From Bacillota bacterium (GTDB lineage: Bacteria > Bacillota > Sulfobacillia > JAJZYS01 > JAJYTV01), in NCBI GenBank assembly GCA_021793645.1, contig JAJYSJ010000007.1:1-64000 (forward strand): a stretch of DNA of 64,000 nucleotides. Direction: 5' to 3'. This document shows, one piece after another, positions 16,553 to 24,704 of this stretch. The translations under genes and the position numbers were made by a program. Under the pieces are notes generated by a model that saw nothing but the letters and a program-made list of their open reading frames with translations, searched no databases and was not told the origin of the DNA. Numbering within the stretch: the first letter of the stretch is position 1; every line of letters starts with the position of its first letter.

Positions 16553-17397
16553 GCCGTGGCGTGGTGCTGCGCGTCTACGGCGATCGGGCGCTTGTGCGCA
16601 GCGGCGACACGCTGGCGGAATACCGGCCCAAGGGTACCCTGCGCAAGGAGGGGCTGCTTGCTGGCGACGCCGTCTCCCTCGAGGGAGAGCACATCGTCGC
16701 GGTGCAGCCACGCGGAAATCAACTCGGCCGGCCGCCGGTCGCGAACGCGAGCATCCTCCTCGCCATCGCGTCGGTGCGCGATCCGGCCGTTTCGCAGGGC
16801 GACCTGGATCGGGTGCTGCTGCAGGCAGAGGCGCAGCGGCTGGAGCCCCTCATCGTGCTCAACAAGTGCGATCTCGCGTCGCCGGAGGAGATCGAGCAGT
16901 ATCTGCGGCCGTACGCGGCCGCGCACTACCCGGTGATCCGCGTCTCGACCCAGACAGGCGAGGGCATCGACGCACTGCGCCAGGCACTGCCCCAAGGCAT
17001 CGCCGTGCTGTCGGGCCAGAGCGGGGTTGGCAAGTCGAGCATTCTGCGCCGCCTGACTGGCGTCGACGTGGAGATCGGTCGCATGACGGAGAAGCTGCGG
17101 CGCGGACGGCACACGACGCGTGCGGCGACGCTCTACGAGGCGGGCGAGGGGCGGATGATCGCCGACACGCCGGGGTTCTCGGATCTCGAACTGCCCGAGA
17201 TCGAGGCGAATCGCCTGCCGTCGCTCTATCCCGAGATGGAGGACCTCGGCTGCCGCTTCACCGACTGCCGGCACAGGGCAGAGCCGGATTGTGCGGTGAT
17301 CCGCGCCGTCGAGGATGGGACGTTGGACGCGGGCCGGTATCGCCGGTACCTCGAATTTCTCGCGGAGCTTGAAGGGAGGCCAAAGCGATGGCACTGA
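16549..17397 (+). CDS. rsgA: Ribosome small-subunit-dependent GTPase A
   Basis: Circularly permuted GTPase that acts in late 30S assembly. The N-terminal OB-fold starts SRGVVLRVYGD. G-motifs come in permuted order: NKCD (G4), then GQSGVGKSS (G1), the TTRA switch region and DTPGF (G3). The C-terminal zinc site is CRFTDCRHRAEPDC. The GTG at 16549 overlaps the prkC stop; an upstream ATG at 16459 would lie well inside prkC and is rejected. Length is 282 residues. Confidence 0.95.
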   Translation: MSRGVVLRVYGDRALVRSGDTLAEYRPKGTLRKEGLLAGDAVSLEGEHIVAVQPRGNQLGRPPVANASILLAIASVRDPAVSQGDLDRVLLQAEAQRLEPLIVLNKCDLASPEEIEQYLRPYAAAHYPVIRVSTQTGEGIDALRQALPQGIAVLSGQSGVGKSSILRRLTGVDVEIGRMTEKLRRGRHTTRAATLYEAGEGRMIADTPGFSDLELPEIEANRLPSLYPEMEDLGCRFTDCRHRAEPDCAVIRAVEDGTLDAGRYRRYLEFLAELEGRPKRWH

Positions 17398-18026
17398 TCG
17401 CACCGTCGATCCTGACGGCCGACTGGCTCGATCTGCGCGGGGCGCTGAAAGCCGCCCGCGATGCAGACATCATCCACCTGGACGTCATGGACGGCCACTT
17501 CGTACCGAACCTCACGTTCGGCCCGCCGCTCGTCGCAGCCATCTGTGAAGAGGCGGAGCGGCCGGTCGAATGCCACCTGATGGTTGAGCGCCCGAGCGAC
17601 CTGCTGGCGCGTTACGCTGAGGCGGGTGCCTTCCGCCTGATCGTGCACGCCGAGGCGACTTTGCACCTGCACCGCCTGGTTGCCGAGTCCCGGGCCCTCG
17701 GCGTGGAAGTCGGCGTGGCGCTCAACCCGGGTTCGCCGCTCGCCCTCGTCGAGGAGGTGGCGGCGGATGTCGACCTGCTGCTACTGATGACCGTGGATCC
17801 CGGCTTCGGCGGACAGTCCTTCCTCACGGGCCAACTGGCGAAGATCCGCGAGGCGAAGCGGCGCTTCCCCAGGCTGTGGATCGAGGTGGACGGCGGAATC
17901 CACCTGGAGAACGCCCGTGCGGTCTGCGAGGCGGGCGCCGACATCCTGGTTGCAGGGTCCAGCGTCTTCACCAAGGATGCGGACCCTGCGGCGCGCATCG
18001 AGCAGCTGCGCGCCGCCGCAAAATAG
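17388..18026 (+). CDS. rpe: Ribulose-phosphate 3-epimerase
   Basis: TIM-barrel epimerase of the pentose phosphate pathway. It has APSILTADW at the N-terminus, HLDVMDGHFVPNLTFGP carrying metal and catalytic residues, ECHLMV, MTVDPGFGGQ and EVDGGIHLEN with the second catalytic Asp. Length is 212 residues. Its ATG overlaps rsgA by 10 bases. In Bacillus thiN lies between rpe and spoVM; here it is absent and spoVM follows after 52 bases. Confidence 0.95.
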   Translation: MALIAPSILTADWLDLRGALKAARDADIIHLDVMDGHFVPNLTFGPPLVAAICEEAERPVECHLMVERPSDLLARYAEAGAFRLIVHAEATLHLHRLVAESRALGVEVGVALNPGSPLALVEEVAADVDLLLLMTVDPGFGGQSFLTGQLAKIREAKRRFPRLWIEVDGGIHLENARAVCEAGADILVAGSSVFTKDADPAARIEQLRAAAK

Positions 18027-18078
18027 TAGGCACATCGCGCTGCCTTCCCCGATATGTTAATACCGGGGGTGGAATGCG

Positions 18079-18198
18079 GTGCGGGTGCATGTCGTCCGAG
18101 TGCCGAAGTTCGTCGGGGCGCTGCTTCTCGGCCTGATCTCCCTTTTTGGTGGGCGCGGCGAGCGGCAAGAACACCATTCGGAGATCGAAGAGCCCTGA
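18079..18198 (+). CDS. spoVM: Stage V sporulation protein M (coat-assembly anchor peptide)
   Basis: A 39-codon gene starting at GTG 18079, five bases after GGGGGTGGA. Its N-terminal peptide MRVHVVRVPKFVGALLLGL aligns with the short amphipathic SpoVM of Bacillus (register K-L-P-K-F-L-G-G), which recognises the convex forespore membrane and anchors SpoIVA. The proline falls at position 9, the position needed in Bacillus, and is followed by Lys-Phe. The tail GRGERQEHHSEIEEP is longer and more charged than usual. Position supports the call: it follows rpe and faces rpmB, the same arrangement as in Bacillus. The identification is by motif, register and synteny. Confidence 0.85.
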   Translation: MRVHVVRVPKFVGALLLGLISLFGGRGERQEHHSEIEEP

Positions 18199-18208
18199 AA
18201 CGCGAAGC

Positions 18209-18244
18209 CGGGCGGTGCGGCCCCGCAAGGGAACCGACCGCCCG
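18209..18244. terminator. Hairpin between convergent spoVM and rpmB
   Basis: CGGGCGGT (18209-18216) is complementary to ACCGCCCG (18237-18244) with a 20-base loop. There is no T run on either strand, so it is a weak bidirectional terminator candidate only. Confidence 0.35.
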
Positions 18245-18265
18245 ACCCAGATCCGATCCTGACTC

Positions 18266-18457
18266 CTAGAGTGCTCGCTGCACCTTTCCCGAACGAAGGC
18301 AGCGCGTGCAGACGTTCATCCGCTGCACGCGGCCGTCGACGACGGCACGCACCGTCTGGACATTCGGCAGCCAGGTGCGCGACGTCTTGATGTTCGAGTG
18401 CGAGACAAGATTGCCAAACTTGACGCTCTTGCCGCACACCTCGCACGACCTTGCCAT
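18266..18457 (-). CDS. rpmB: 50S ribosomal protein L28
   Basis: Ribosomal protein of 63 residues starting MARSCEVCGKSVKFGNLVSH, with VNVCTRC-like cysteines near the C-terminus (MNVCTRCLRSGKV). Two CxxC-type pairs suggest the zinc-binding form. It is read convergently to spoVM and divergently from the transferase gene at 18567, from a well-formed promoter at 18511-18539. Confidence 0.96.
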   Translation of the reverse strand: MARSCEVCGKSVKFGNLVSHSNIKTSRTWLPNVQTVRAVVDGRVQRMNVCTRCLRSGKVQRAL

Positions 18458-18510
18458 GTTTCAAAGACCTCCCAAGATCACGGCCTCGATCCGAGGCGCA
18501 AACTCAGCAA

Positions 18511-18539
18511 AGTGTAGCACGCGCGCACACTTCATGCAA
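18511..18539 (-). promoter_or_regulatory. Sigma-A-type promoter of rpmB
   Basis: On the minus strand, TTGCAT (18534-18539) is followed after 17 bases by TACACT (18511-18516), which carries a TGC extension. It lies 54 bases before the rpmB ATG. Confidence 0.6.
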
Positions 18540-18566
18540 ACGACTCGCGAAGAGAGGGACGAGCCC

Positions 18567-19346
18567 GTGCGCTTCCTTGACGCAACGCAAGACGACGCGC
18601 TGCTGCGACTTTCACCGTCGCTGGCCGAGGCGGTTGCGACCGCCGTAGCGGCAGGCGAGTCGCCCCCGACGTTCGGTCTGCGCCGGCAGCGGCCGTACGT
18701 TCTGCTCGGCCCGCAAGACCTCCGACTTCCGCGGATTGCGGAGGGCGCGGCCTGGCTGGAGGCACAGGGACTGCCCGTGCACCAGCGGGTCGGCGGCGGC
18801 GCGGCGGTACTGCTCGACGATGGCTGCCTCAGCTTTTTCGCAGCCATTCCCACGCAAGATATCAGCCGACTCGATGACAACTTTCGCACGCTGACGCTGC
18901 CGGTGCGCTCGGCGCTGCAAAAGCTCGGCGTATCGGTCGAGTTCGGTCGTGCACCGGGGTCCTTCTGCGAAGGACCCCAAGATCTTGTCAGCGGGGGCGG
19001 ACGGAAGATTGCCGGCGTGTCGCAGGCCCTGCGGCGTGGCTACGCGCTCGTGAGCGGCATGCTGCTCGTGCGCCAGGATCCAGTGGCGACGACGGCCCTC
19101 TTGCAGGAGTTCTACCGCCGGTCCGGCAGCGGCCGTCAACTGCGAGCCTCCGCTGTCACCTCGCTTGAGGCTGAACTCGGCCGCGAGGTGCCGCTCGCAG
19201 AACTGCGGCCAGCCATCGTGCGGGCCGCAGGAGAGGTCGGCTGGGATACGGACCTCGGAGAGATTCAGCCATTTGAGCTCGCGCAGGCGAAGACGCTGCT
19301 TGCCCTGCGCCGCTTCGCGCCGCCGGCAAGGAGCGCTCAGATCTAG
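18567..19346 (+). CDS. Lipoate-protein ligase/octanoyltransferase family protein
   Basis: Member of the BPL/LplA/LipM fold family that attaches octanoyl or lipoyl groups to dehydrogenase E2 or GcvH domains. It shows QRVGGGAAVLLDDGCLSFF (the RRxSGGG-type loop) and GGRKIAGVSQALRRG, with the conserved lysine. A cysteine in GSFCEGPQDLV lies close to where LipM-type octanoyltransferases carry their catalytic Cys, so transferase activity is more likely than ligase. Length is 259 residues from GTG 18567, which follows AGAGAGGGA. A longer frame upstream crosses the rpmB promoter and is not used. The exact subclass (LipM, LipL or LplA) is unresolved. Confidence 0.75.
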   Translation: MRFLDATQDDALLRLSPSLAEAVATAVAAGESPPTFGLRRQRPYVLLGPQDLRLPRIAEGAAWLEAQGLPVHQRVGGGAAVLLDDGCLSFFAAIPTQDISRLDDNFRTLTLPVRSALQKLGVSVEFGRAPGSFCEGPQDLVSGGGRKIAGVSQALRRGYALVSGMLLVRQDPVATTALLQEFYRRSGSGRQLRASAVTSLEAELGREVPLAELRPAIVRAAGEVGWDTDLGEIQPFELAQAKTLLALRRFAPPARSAQI

Positions 19347-19401
19347 GGCTTGCGTCGCGCGCCGAGTTGGGCGACGATGGGACGGACAATCGAATAGCGC
19401 A

Positions 19402-19556
19402 GGGTGCGAGGTGCCCCCAGAAGGGGGCGAAAAGGGAATCAGGTGCAATGCCTGAGCGGTCCCGCCACTGTATGCGGTGATTGAGCGCCAAAAGCCACTG
19501 TCCTCGGACGGGAAGGCGGCGCAAGAATGCCGTGAGCCAGGAGACCTGCCCGCACC
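19402..19556 (+). promoter_or_regulatory. Cobalamin (B12) riboswitch
   Basis: Contains the B12-box core AGCCAGGAGACCTGCC (19535-19550) and GGTCCCGCCACTGT (19458-19471). The closing helix P1 pairs GGTGCG (19403-19408) with CGCACC (19551-19556). It lies upstream of a B12 ABC uptake operon, so it should shut the operon down when adenosylcobalamin is plentiful. Confidence 0.93.
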
Positions 19557-19588
19557 ATGCCGGCGATCCTCCGGAAGAGAGGCCTGCC

Positions 19589-19613
19589 GGAAGGCGGTGC
19601 GCGCCTGCCTTCC
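19589..19613 (+). terminator. Hairpin after the B12 riboswitch (expression platform candidate)
   Basis: GGAAGGC-GGTGCG pairs with CGCC-type bases and GCCTTCC (19589-19613) to form a strong stem. No T run follows. It may act by hiding sequence or pausing rather than as a classic terminator. Confidence 0.4.
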
Positions 19614-19680
19614 CCAGCATCTAGGCCGACCCGGAGCATCGACTCCAGGTCGTTTCTGTTTCTCGGGAAGGGGACTGGAA

Positions 19681-20607
19681 ATGAAACCGCATCTCAGATA
19701 TTTCGCACCGCTGCTTGCGGTCGCACTGCTCGCGGCCGGCTGCGGTCCGACGGCCGCGGCCACGGGACCGATCCATTTGAAGGACGACGTCGGACACGCC
19801 ATCACACTGAAGCGGCCCGCCGTCCGCATCATCTCGCTCGGACCATCGAACACCGAAACCCTGCTTTCGCTGGGGCTGCGCAAGGACATCGTCGGCATCG
19901 ACGACGAGAGCGTACAGTACGTGCCGCCGCCGTATGCCAAAGCGGTCAAGGGACTCACGGTCGTCGGCGACTCCTATAGCGGGCTGAACGTCGAGAAGAT
20001 CACGGCGCTGCATCCGCAGCTCATCCTCGCCATCCCAGGCGTCGCGGATCTCAAGGAACTGCAGGCGCTCGGTATACCGATCGCGACGATGGAACCGGGA
20101 AGCCTCGCCGGCATCGAGCGGGACATCTCGTTCATCGCCGACGCGGCCGGCGTGCCGGCGCAGGGGGCCAAGGCGGTCGCTGCGATGAAGCGCAAGGTCT
20201 CGGCGGTCGCAGCGGCCGTCGCGAAGGTGCAAGGACGGCCATCCGTATACGTGGAGCTCGACCCTACCCAGTACTACTCCGCAGGACCCGGAAGCTTCCT
20301 CGACGCGCTCGTGAAGATCGCGGGCGGGCGCAACATCGCTGACTCCATCGCGAAGACGCCCTATCCGCAGCTCTCGTCGGAGTCGATCATCACACAAAGC
20401 CCGCAGGTGGTCGTGCTGCTCGATACCCCGGCCGCGACGGCCGCCACTGTGCGCAGCCGCCCGGGCTGGTCCGGAATCCGCGCGGTCCGCGACGGGCGCA
20501 TTTACACGAACATCAACCCAGATCTCCTCTCCCAGCCCGCACCGGCGATCGTCCAGGGCCTGACGCTACTCGCGCAGGATCTGCACCCGGGGTTGCGCAT
20601 ACCGTGA
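19681..20607 (+). CDS. btuF: B12 ABC transporter substrate-binding lipoprotein
   Basis: Periplasmic-binding-type lipoprotein of the metal/B12 class. The signal peptide ends in a lipobox LLAAGC (Cys near residue 21). The mature part shows RIISLGPSNTETLLSLGL and PQLILAIPG, typical of BtuF/FecB-type proteins. Length is 308 residues. ATG 19681 follows GAAGGGGA; longer readings run into the riboswitch. The riboswitch upstream and btuCD downstream indicate cobalamin or corrinoid as the ligand. Confidence 0.9.
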   Translation: MKPHLRYFAPLLAVALLAAGCGPTAAATGPIHLKDDVGHAITLKRPAVRIISLGPSNTETLLSLGLRKDIVGIDDESVQYVPPPYAKAVKGLTVVGDSYSGLNVEKITALHPQLILAIPGVADLKELQALGIPIATMEPGSLAGIERDISFIADAAGVPAQGAKAVAAMKRKVSAVAAAVAKVQGRPSVYVELDPTQYYSAGPGSFLDALVKIAGGRNIADSIAKTPYPQLSSESIITQSPQVVVLLDTPAATAATVRSRPGWSGIRAVRDGRIYTNINPDLLSQPAPAIVQGLTLLAQDLHPGLRIP

Positions 20608-21590
20608 GGAGCCGCGGGGGACTCTTCGGCGGGCTGATGCTTGCACTTCTCCTCGCCGAGATGCTGTGCGCGGTAATGATCGGACCGACCGGCATCCCGC
20701 CCGCCCAAGTGTTCTCTGCGTTCGGTCATCCTGGTTCATCGCAGGTCGTCGCGGAAATCGTCTGGCAGGTGCGCTTGCCGCGCGTCATCGGCGCCGCCCT
20801 CGTGGGAGCAGCCCTCGGACTGGCAGGCGCGATCCTGCAGGCGCTCCTTCGCAACCCGCTGGCGGACCCCTACCTGATCGGCACGTCCTCGGGCGCGAGC
20901 CTCGGCGCGACGATCGCCCAGATCACCGCACCAGGCCTCGCGCTGGTGCCTCTAGGCGCCTTCATCGGAGCGGCCGGCGCCGCCTTGCTCGCTTCTACCG
21001 CGACGCGGGCGCGCGGGGTCGGCAGTGTGACGATCGTACTGGTTGGGTACGCCCTTTCCGTCATCCTCGGGGCAATCTCGTCGCTGCTCCTTACGTTCAA
21101 CCACAGTGCTCTCCTCCAGATCTACTTCTGGTTTCTCGGTGGTCTCGGCAGCGTTTCCTGGACGCAGATCAGCCTACTGCTCGGTGTGCTCGCGCTGGGC
21201 CTCGGGCTGTCGCTCGTCTACCGGCGCGAGCTTGATGCGCTGGCGATCGGTGAGCGCGAGGCGCAGTACCTGGGAGTCGACGTAGGGCGCACAAGGCTGA
21301 TGCTGCTGCTCCTGGCGGGGCTCGTCACGGCCGTCGCCGTATCGGCTGCCGGACTGATCGGCTTCGTCGGACTGGTGGCACCGCATGTCGCACGCCGCGC
21401 AGCGGGAGCGGCGCACGGGCGAACGCTTGCGCTGAGCGCCATCTGGGGTGGCGCCTTCCTCGTGCTGGCCGATACGGTGGCGCGATCCCTGCCCGTTGGA
21501 GAGATCCCGGTCGGGATTGTCACTGCAATCATCGGCGGGCCGTTCTTCATCTGGCTCCTGCTGCGTCGGGAACGGGGGGTGGCGGTTTGA
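20604..21590 (+). CDS. btuC: B12 ABC transporter permease
   Basis: Integral membrane permease of the FecCD/BtuC family with about ten transmembrane segments in 328 residues. Family signatures include VWQVRLPRVIGAALVGAALG, LAGAILQALLRNPLADP, the coupling region EAQYLGVDVGRTR and GFVGLVAPHVAR. The GTG start overlaps the btuF stop and its end overlaps btuD. Confidence 0.93.
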   Translation: MRSRGGLFGGLMLALLLAEMLCAVMIGPTGIPPAQVFSAFGHPGSSQVVAEIVWQVRLPRVIGAALVGAALGLAGAILQALLRNPLADPYLIGTSSGASLGATIAQITAPGLALVPLGAFIGAAGAALLASTATRARGVGSVTIVLVGYALSVILGAISSLLLTFNHSALLQIYFWFLGGLGSVSWTQISLLLGVLALGLGLSLVYRRELDALAIGEREAQYLGVDVGRTRLMLLLLAGLVTAVAVSAAGLIGFVGLVAPHVARRAAGAAHGRTLALSAIWGGAFLVLADTVARSLPVGEIPVGIVTAIIGGPFFIWLLLRRERGVAV

Positions 21591-22384
21591 GTCTCGTTGC
21601 GCGCGATGTGCAGTTCGGCTACGGTGGCCGCCCTGTGCTCAAAGGCGTCACCCTCGGAGTCGAGCAAGCAGAAATCCTGGCGCTTTGCGGCCCGAACGGC
21701 GCCGGCAAGAGCACACTGCTGCACGTTCTGGGTGGCCTTCGGCAGCCGGCTGCCGGAGAGGTATCGCTCGATGGAAGCCCCCTGTCCGCCTTTCGGCCTG
21801 CGGCCCGCGCCGCACGCATCGCCGTCGTGCCGCAGTCGCTCGAGACGGCGTTCGATATCACAGTGGAAGACCTCGTCGCCCTCGGGCGGCTGCATCGCCT
21901 GCCTCTGCGCGACCGGCTGCTCCTGCAGCCCCTGCGGGGTGCCGACCGCACCGCCGTGGAGGAGGCGCTTCGAGAACTCGGCCTCGGCGCTCTGCGCCGC
22001 CGGCAGATCGGGCAGCTCTCTGGAGGCGAACGGGCGAGGGCGCTTCTGGCGACGGCGCTGGCGCAGGGTGCGGACCACCTCCTGCTCGACGAGCCGACAG
22101 CACACCTAGACCCCGCGTATCGGCAGGAGATACTCGAGATCCTGCGCAGGCTCGCTGCTTCCGGCAAGCGCATCCTGATCGTTCTGCACGACCTGACGCT
22201 CGCGGGGCTCTACGCCGATCGCGTTGCGCTGCTGGAAGGCGGGCAGGTGAAAGCGCTGGGGAGCGCGGAAGAGGTACTGCGAGAGGACGTACTCTGCAGC
22301 GTCTTCCACGCGCCCCTTCGGGTCCTGCGCCACCCTGACGGCGGCAGGCCCGTAGTCCTGCCCGCACCGACACCGCAGCACTAG
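21587..22384 (+). CDS. btuD: B12 ABC transporter ATP-binding protein
   Basis: ABC ATPase of 265 residues that energises the BtuC permease. Walker A is GPNGAGKST, the signature is QLSGGERARALLATAL, Walker B is LLLDEPTAHLD, and the switch His is in VLHDLTL. The TTG start overlaps the btuC stop. The last 45 residues follow the usual helical extension of heme/B12 ATPases. Confidence 0.93.
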   Translation: MSLVARDVQFGYGGRPVLKGVTLGVEQAEILALCGPNGAGKSTLLHVLGGLRQPAAGEVSLDGSPLSAFRPAARAARIAVVPQSLETAFDITVEDLVALGRLHRLPLRDRLLLQPLRGADRTAVEEALRELGLGALRRRQIGQLSGGERARALLATALAQGADHLLLDEPTAHLDPAYRQEILEILRRLAASGKRILIVLHDLTLAGLYADRVALLEGGQVKALGSAEEVLREDVLCSVFHAPLRVLRHPDGGRPVVLPAPTPQH

Positions 22385-22389
22385 TGGGG

Positions 22390-22418
22390 TTGACAGTGCG
22401 GCGCATGCGCTGTACGAT
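22390..22418 (+). promoter_or_regulatory. Sigma-A-type promoter of the trp operon
   Basis: TTGACA (22390-22395), a 17-base spacer and TACGAT (22413-22418), just after the btuD stop and just before the T-box leader. Confidence 0.7.
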
Positions 22419-22424
22419 TGGCGC

Positions 22425-22695
22425 CATACAGAAGGGCGATGCGCAGGCGGAGTACCGTCGGAACGCTGCTAAGAGAGCCGGCAAGGGTGTGAATCCGGCC
22501 AGCGGGATGAACGGGAATGGGCTTGCAAGCTGCGGACCGAATGACCTTGCGGTCGAGTAGGCTCCGCCGGGACCTCCCCGTTATCAGGAGGGCGGCATCG
22601 GAGCCTGCTCCCGTGTCGGCAAAGTGGGCCTAGGCCAATTTGGGTGGCACCGCGGAAGTTTGCTTCCGTCCCAGCGGGGACGGGGGCTTTTTTGT
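22425..22695 (+). promoter_or_regulatory. T-box leader, probably tRNA-Trp responsive
   Basis: The T-box core AATTTGGGTGGCACCGCGG lies at 22637-22655. It precedes an intrinsic terminator formed by CCGTCCC/GGGACGG (22666-22683) and a seven-T run. An AGTA-type loop (GGAGTACC) occurs near 22456. A TGG triplet at 22518-22520, in GGGAATGGGC on the 3' side of Stem I, is the candidate Trp specifier. The antiterminator bulge TGGC would pair with a GCCA acceptor end, which suits tRNA-Trp. The specifier assignment is an inference from position and downstream genes. Confidence 0.9.
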
Positions 22696-22716
22696 ATTGC
22701 TTGGGAGGGGTCCGTC

Positions 22717-24144
22717 GTGGCAGTGACTCAACTGGAAGAGCTCGCCCTGCATCGACGCAGGCGGCTCACGGATCTCTCGCCGATTGCGATCTACCAGTGC
22801 GTCGCGGGTCGGCCTGGCGCGTTTCTCTTGGAAAGCGCACCGACGCGCGAGACTGTCGGACGCTATTCCTACATCGGCTGGGAGCCGATCTGGCGGCTGC
22901 AGGCGCGCGGCGGCAGCATCCGGCTGGAGCACGCGGGCCGCACTGCCCGGTTCACCGGTGAGCCCTGGCAGGAACTGCGACGTCTACACGCCCGCACCGC
23001 CTGCCCAGCGCCCGGCCCGGACGCCCCGCCGTTCTACGCAGGCGCCGTCGGCTACCTCGGCTACGACCTCGCCCGTCGTCTGGAGCGCCTCGGCGCCCAG
23101 CCCAGCGACGACAGGGGCCTGCCGGAGATGTACTTCGTGGTGCCGCGGGTGCTGATTGCCTACGATCACGTGACGCGGCAGATCGATCTCATCGTTGCAC
23201 GCGAGCCGCACGAATCCCCGAGTGAAGCGGAGGTGCGGCTCGACCAGACAGAGCGCATGCTCGCACGCCCAGCACGCGCCCCGCGGCCCGCTCCCGCAGC
23301 TGCGCCAGAGCTGCTCTCGCGCACACTGTCGCCCGAAGCCTACGCGCGGGCGGTGCTGCGGGCGAAGGAAGCCATCGCGCAAGGCGAGATCTTCCAGGCG
23401 GTCATCGCTCAGCGCCACGACTACCGAACGTCTGCGGCACCGCTCGACGTATACCGCGCCCTTCGCGCGCTCGACCCCTCGCCGTACCTTTTCCATCTGC
23501 GCGGGCCGAGCTTCCAGTTCTACGGCAGTTCGCCCGAGACGCTGGTCCGGGTACGCAGCGACCGTGTGACGGTCCGCCCGATCGCAGGCACGCGCGGACG
23601 CCCGCAGGACCCTGCACGCACCGCCGCAGTGGCGCTGGAGCTGCAGGCAGATCCCAAGGAGCGCGCGGAGCACCTCATGCTTCTCGATCTTGGCCGCAAC
23701 GACGTGGGACGCGTCGCGACCCCAGGCAGTGTGGAGGTTCTGCGCCAGTTCGCCGTCGAGGAGTATGCGCGGGTCATCCACCTCGTTTCCGAAGTGGAAG
23801 GAAAGCTCGCCCCGGGCAAGGACAGCATCGACGCGCTGGCTGCCGCCTTCCCGGCCGGCACGCTGACAGGCGCGCCGAAGATCCGCGCGATGCAGCTGAT
23901 CGATGAGCTGGAGCCTGTTGCGCGTGGACCCTACGGCGGGGCACTCGGGTACCTGGGAGCCGACGGGGATCTCGACTTCGCCATTGCCATCCGCAGCATC
24001 GTGCAGCGCGGCGACATCGCGTACCTGCAGGCCGGCGCGGGCATCGTCGCCGACTCCTCCCCCGAGCGCGAGGAGGAGGAGTGCCAGCACAAGCTGGCAT
24101 CTCTGCGGCGTGCACTTGAGCTGGCGGGGAGTGGTGCGGCGTGA
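22717..24144 (+). CDS. trpE: Anthranilate synthase component I
   Basis: Aminates chorismate to anthranilate, the first step of tryptophan synthesis, using ammonia from TrpG. The feedback-site LLES motif is in FLLESAPTRETVGRYSYIG. The chorismate-binding domain has PSPYLFHL, IAGTRGRP, DLGRNDVGRV, FPAGTLTGAPK and QAGAGIVADS. Length is 475 residues. The GTG at 22717 follows GGGAGGGG (22703-22710); an earlier frame would translate the T-box terminator and is rejected. Confidence 0.96.
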   Translation: MAVTQLEELALHRRRRLTDLSPIAIYQCVAGRPGAFLLESAPTRETVGRYSYIGWEPIWRLQARGGSIRLEHAGRTARFTGEPWQELRRLHARTACPAPGPDAPPFYAGAVGYLGYDLARRLERLGAQPSDDRGLPEMYFVVPRVLIAYDHVTRQIDLIVAREPHESPSEAEVRLDQTERMLARPARAPRPAPAAAPELLSRTLSPEAYARAVLRAKEAIAQGEIFQAVIAQRHDYRTSAAPLDVYRALRALDPSPYLFHLRGPSFQFYGSSPETLVRVRSDRVTVRPIAGTRGRPQDPARTAAVALELQADPKERAEHLMLLDLGRNDVGRVATPGSVEVLRQFAVEEYARVIHLVSEVEGKLAPGKDSIDALAAAFPAGTLTGAPKIRAMQLIDELEPVARGPYGGALGYLGADGDLDFAIAIRSIVQRGDIAYLQAGAGIVADSSPEREEEECQHKLASLRRALELAGSGAA

Positions 24145-24704
24145 TCGCTGTCGTCGACAACTACGATTCATTCACGTTCAACCTCGTACAGCTGCTGGCC
24201 GCGAAGACAGAGGTCGAGGTGCGGCGCAACGACGATCCTGGACTCGGGGATTTGCTGCGGCGGGCCGACGGCATCGTCATCTCACCGGGACCCGGCCGGC
24301 CGGAGGCGACCGGAGACCTTCCAGCAGTCCTGCGCACTCTGGGGACGCGCGTGCCGCTGCTCGGGGTCTGCCTCGGCCACCAACTGCTCGGACAGATCGC
24401 CGGCGCCGAAGTTGTCCAGGTCCCGCCGCGGCACGGCAAGACCTCGTGCATTAGCCACGACGGCCAAGGCGTCTTCCAGGGGCTGCCGCAGGACTTTCTT
24501 GGGGCGCGTTACCACTCTCTCGCCATCGCTGACGCAACCCTCCGCCCACCCTGGCGCATCACCGCCCGGGCCGACGATGGAACGGTGATGGGGATCCGGT
24601 CGCCTGATGGGCGATGGGAAGGCGTCCAATTCCATCCGGAATCCATCGCAACCAGCCAGGGGCCCGCACTGATCGAGAATTTTCTGAGGAGGTGCATCGC
24701 ATGA
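24141..24704 (+). CDS. trpG: Anthranilate synthase glutamine amidotransferase
   Basis: Glutaminase subunit supplying ammonia to TrpE. It starts MIAVVDNYDSFTFNLVQLL. The oxyanion motif is SPGPGRPE, the catalytic Cys is in LGVCLGHQ and the His-Glu pair in VQFHPESI. Length is 187 residues. The GTG start overlaps the trpE stop. As in Bacillus, a TrpG-type subunit may also serve p-aminobenzoate synthesis; no pabB is seen here, so that is open. Confidence 0.95.
   Translation: MIAVVDNYDSFTFNLVQLLAAKTEVEVRRNDDPGLGDLLRRADGIVISPGPGRPEATGDLPAVLRTLGTRVPLLGVCLGHQLLGQIAGAEVVQVPPRHGKTSCISHDGQGVFQGLPQDFLGARYHSLAIADATLRPPWRITARADDGTVMGIRSPDGRWEGVQFHPESIATSQGPALIENFLRRCIA

Noticed and set aside
18054-18269. 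71-codon frame overlapping spoVM in another phase
   Set aside because: No family resemblance, whereas the spoVM frame has register, ribosome site and synteny.
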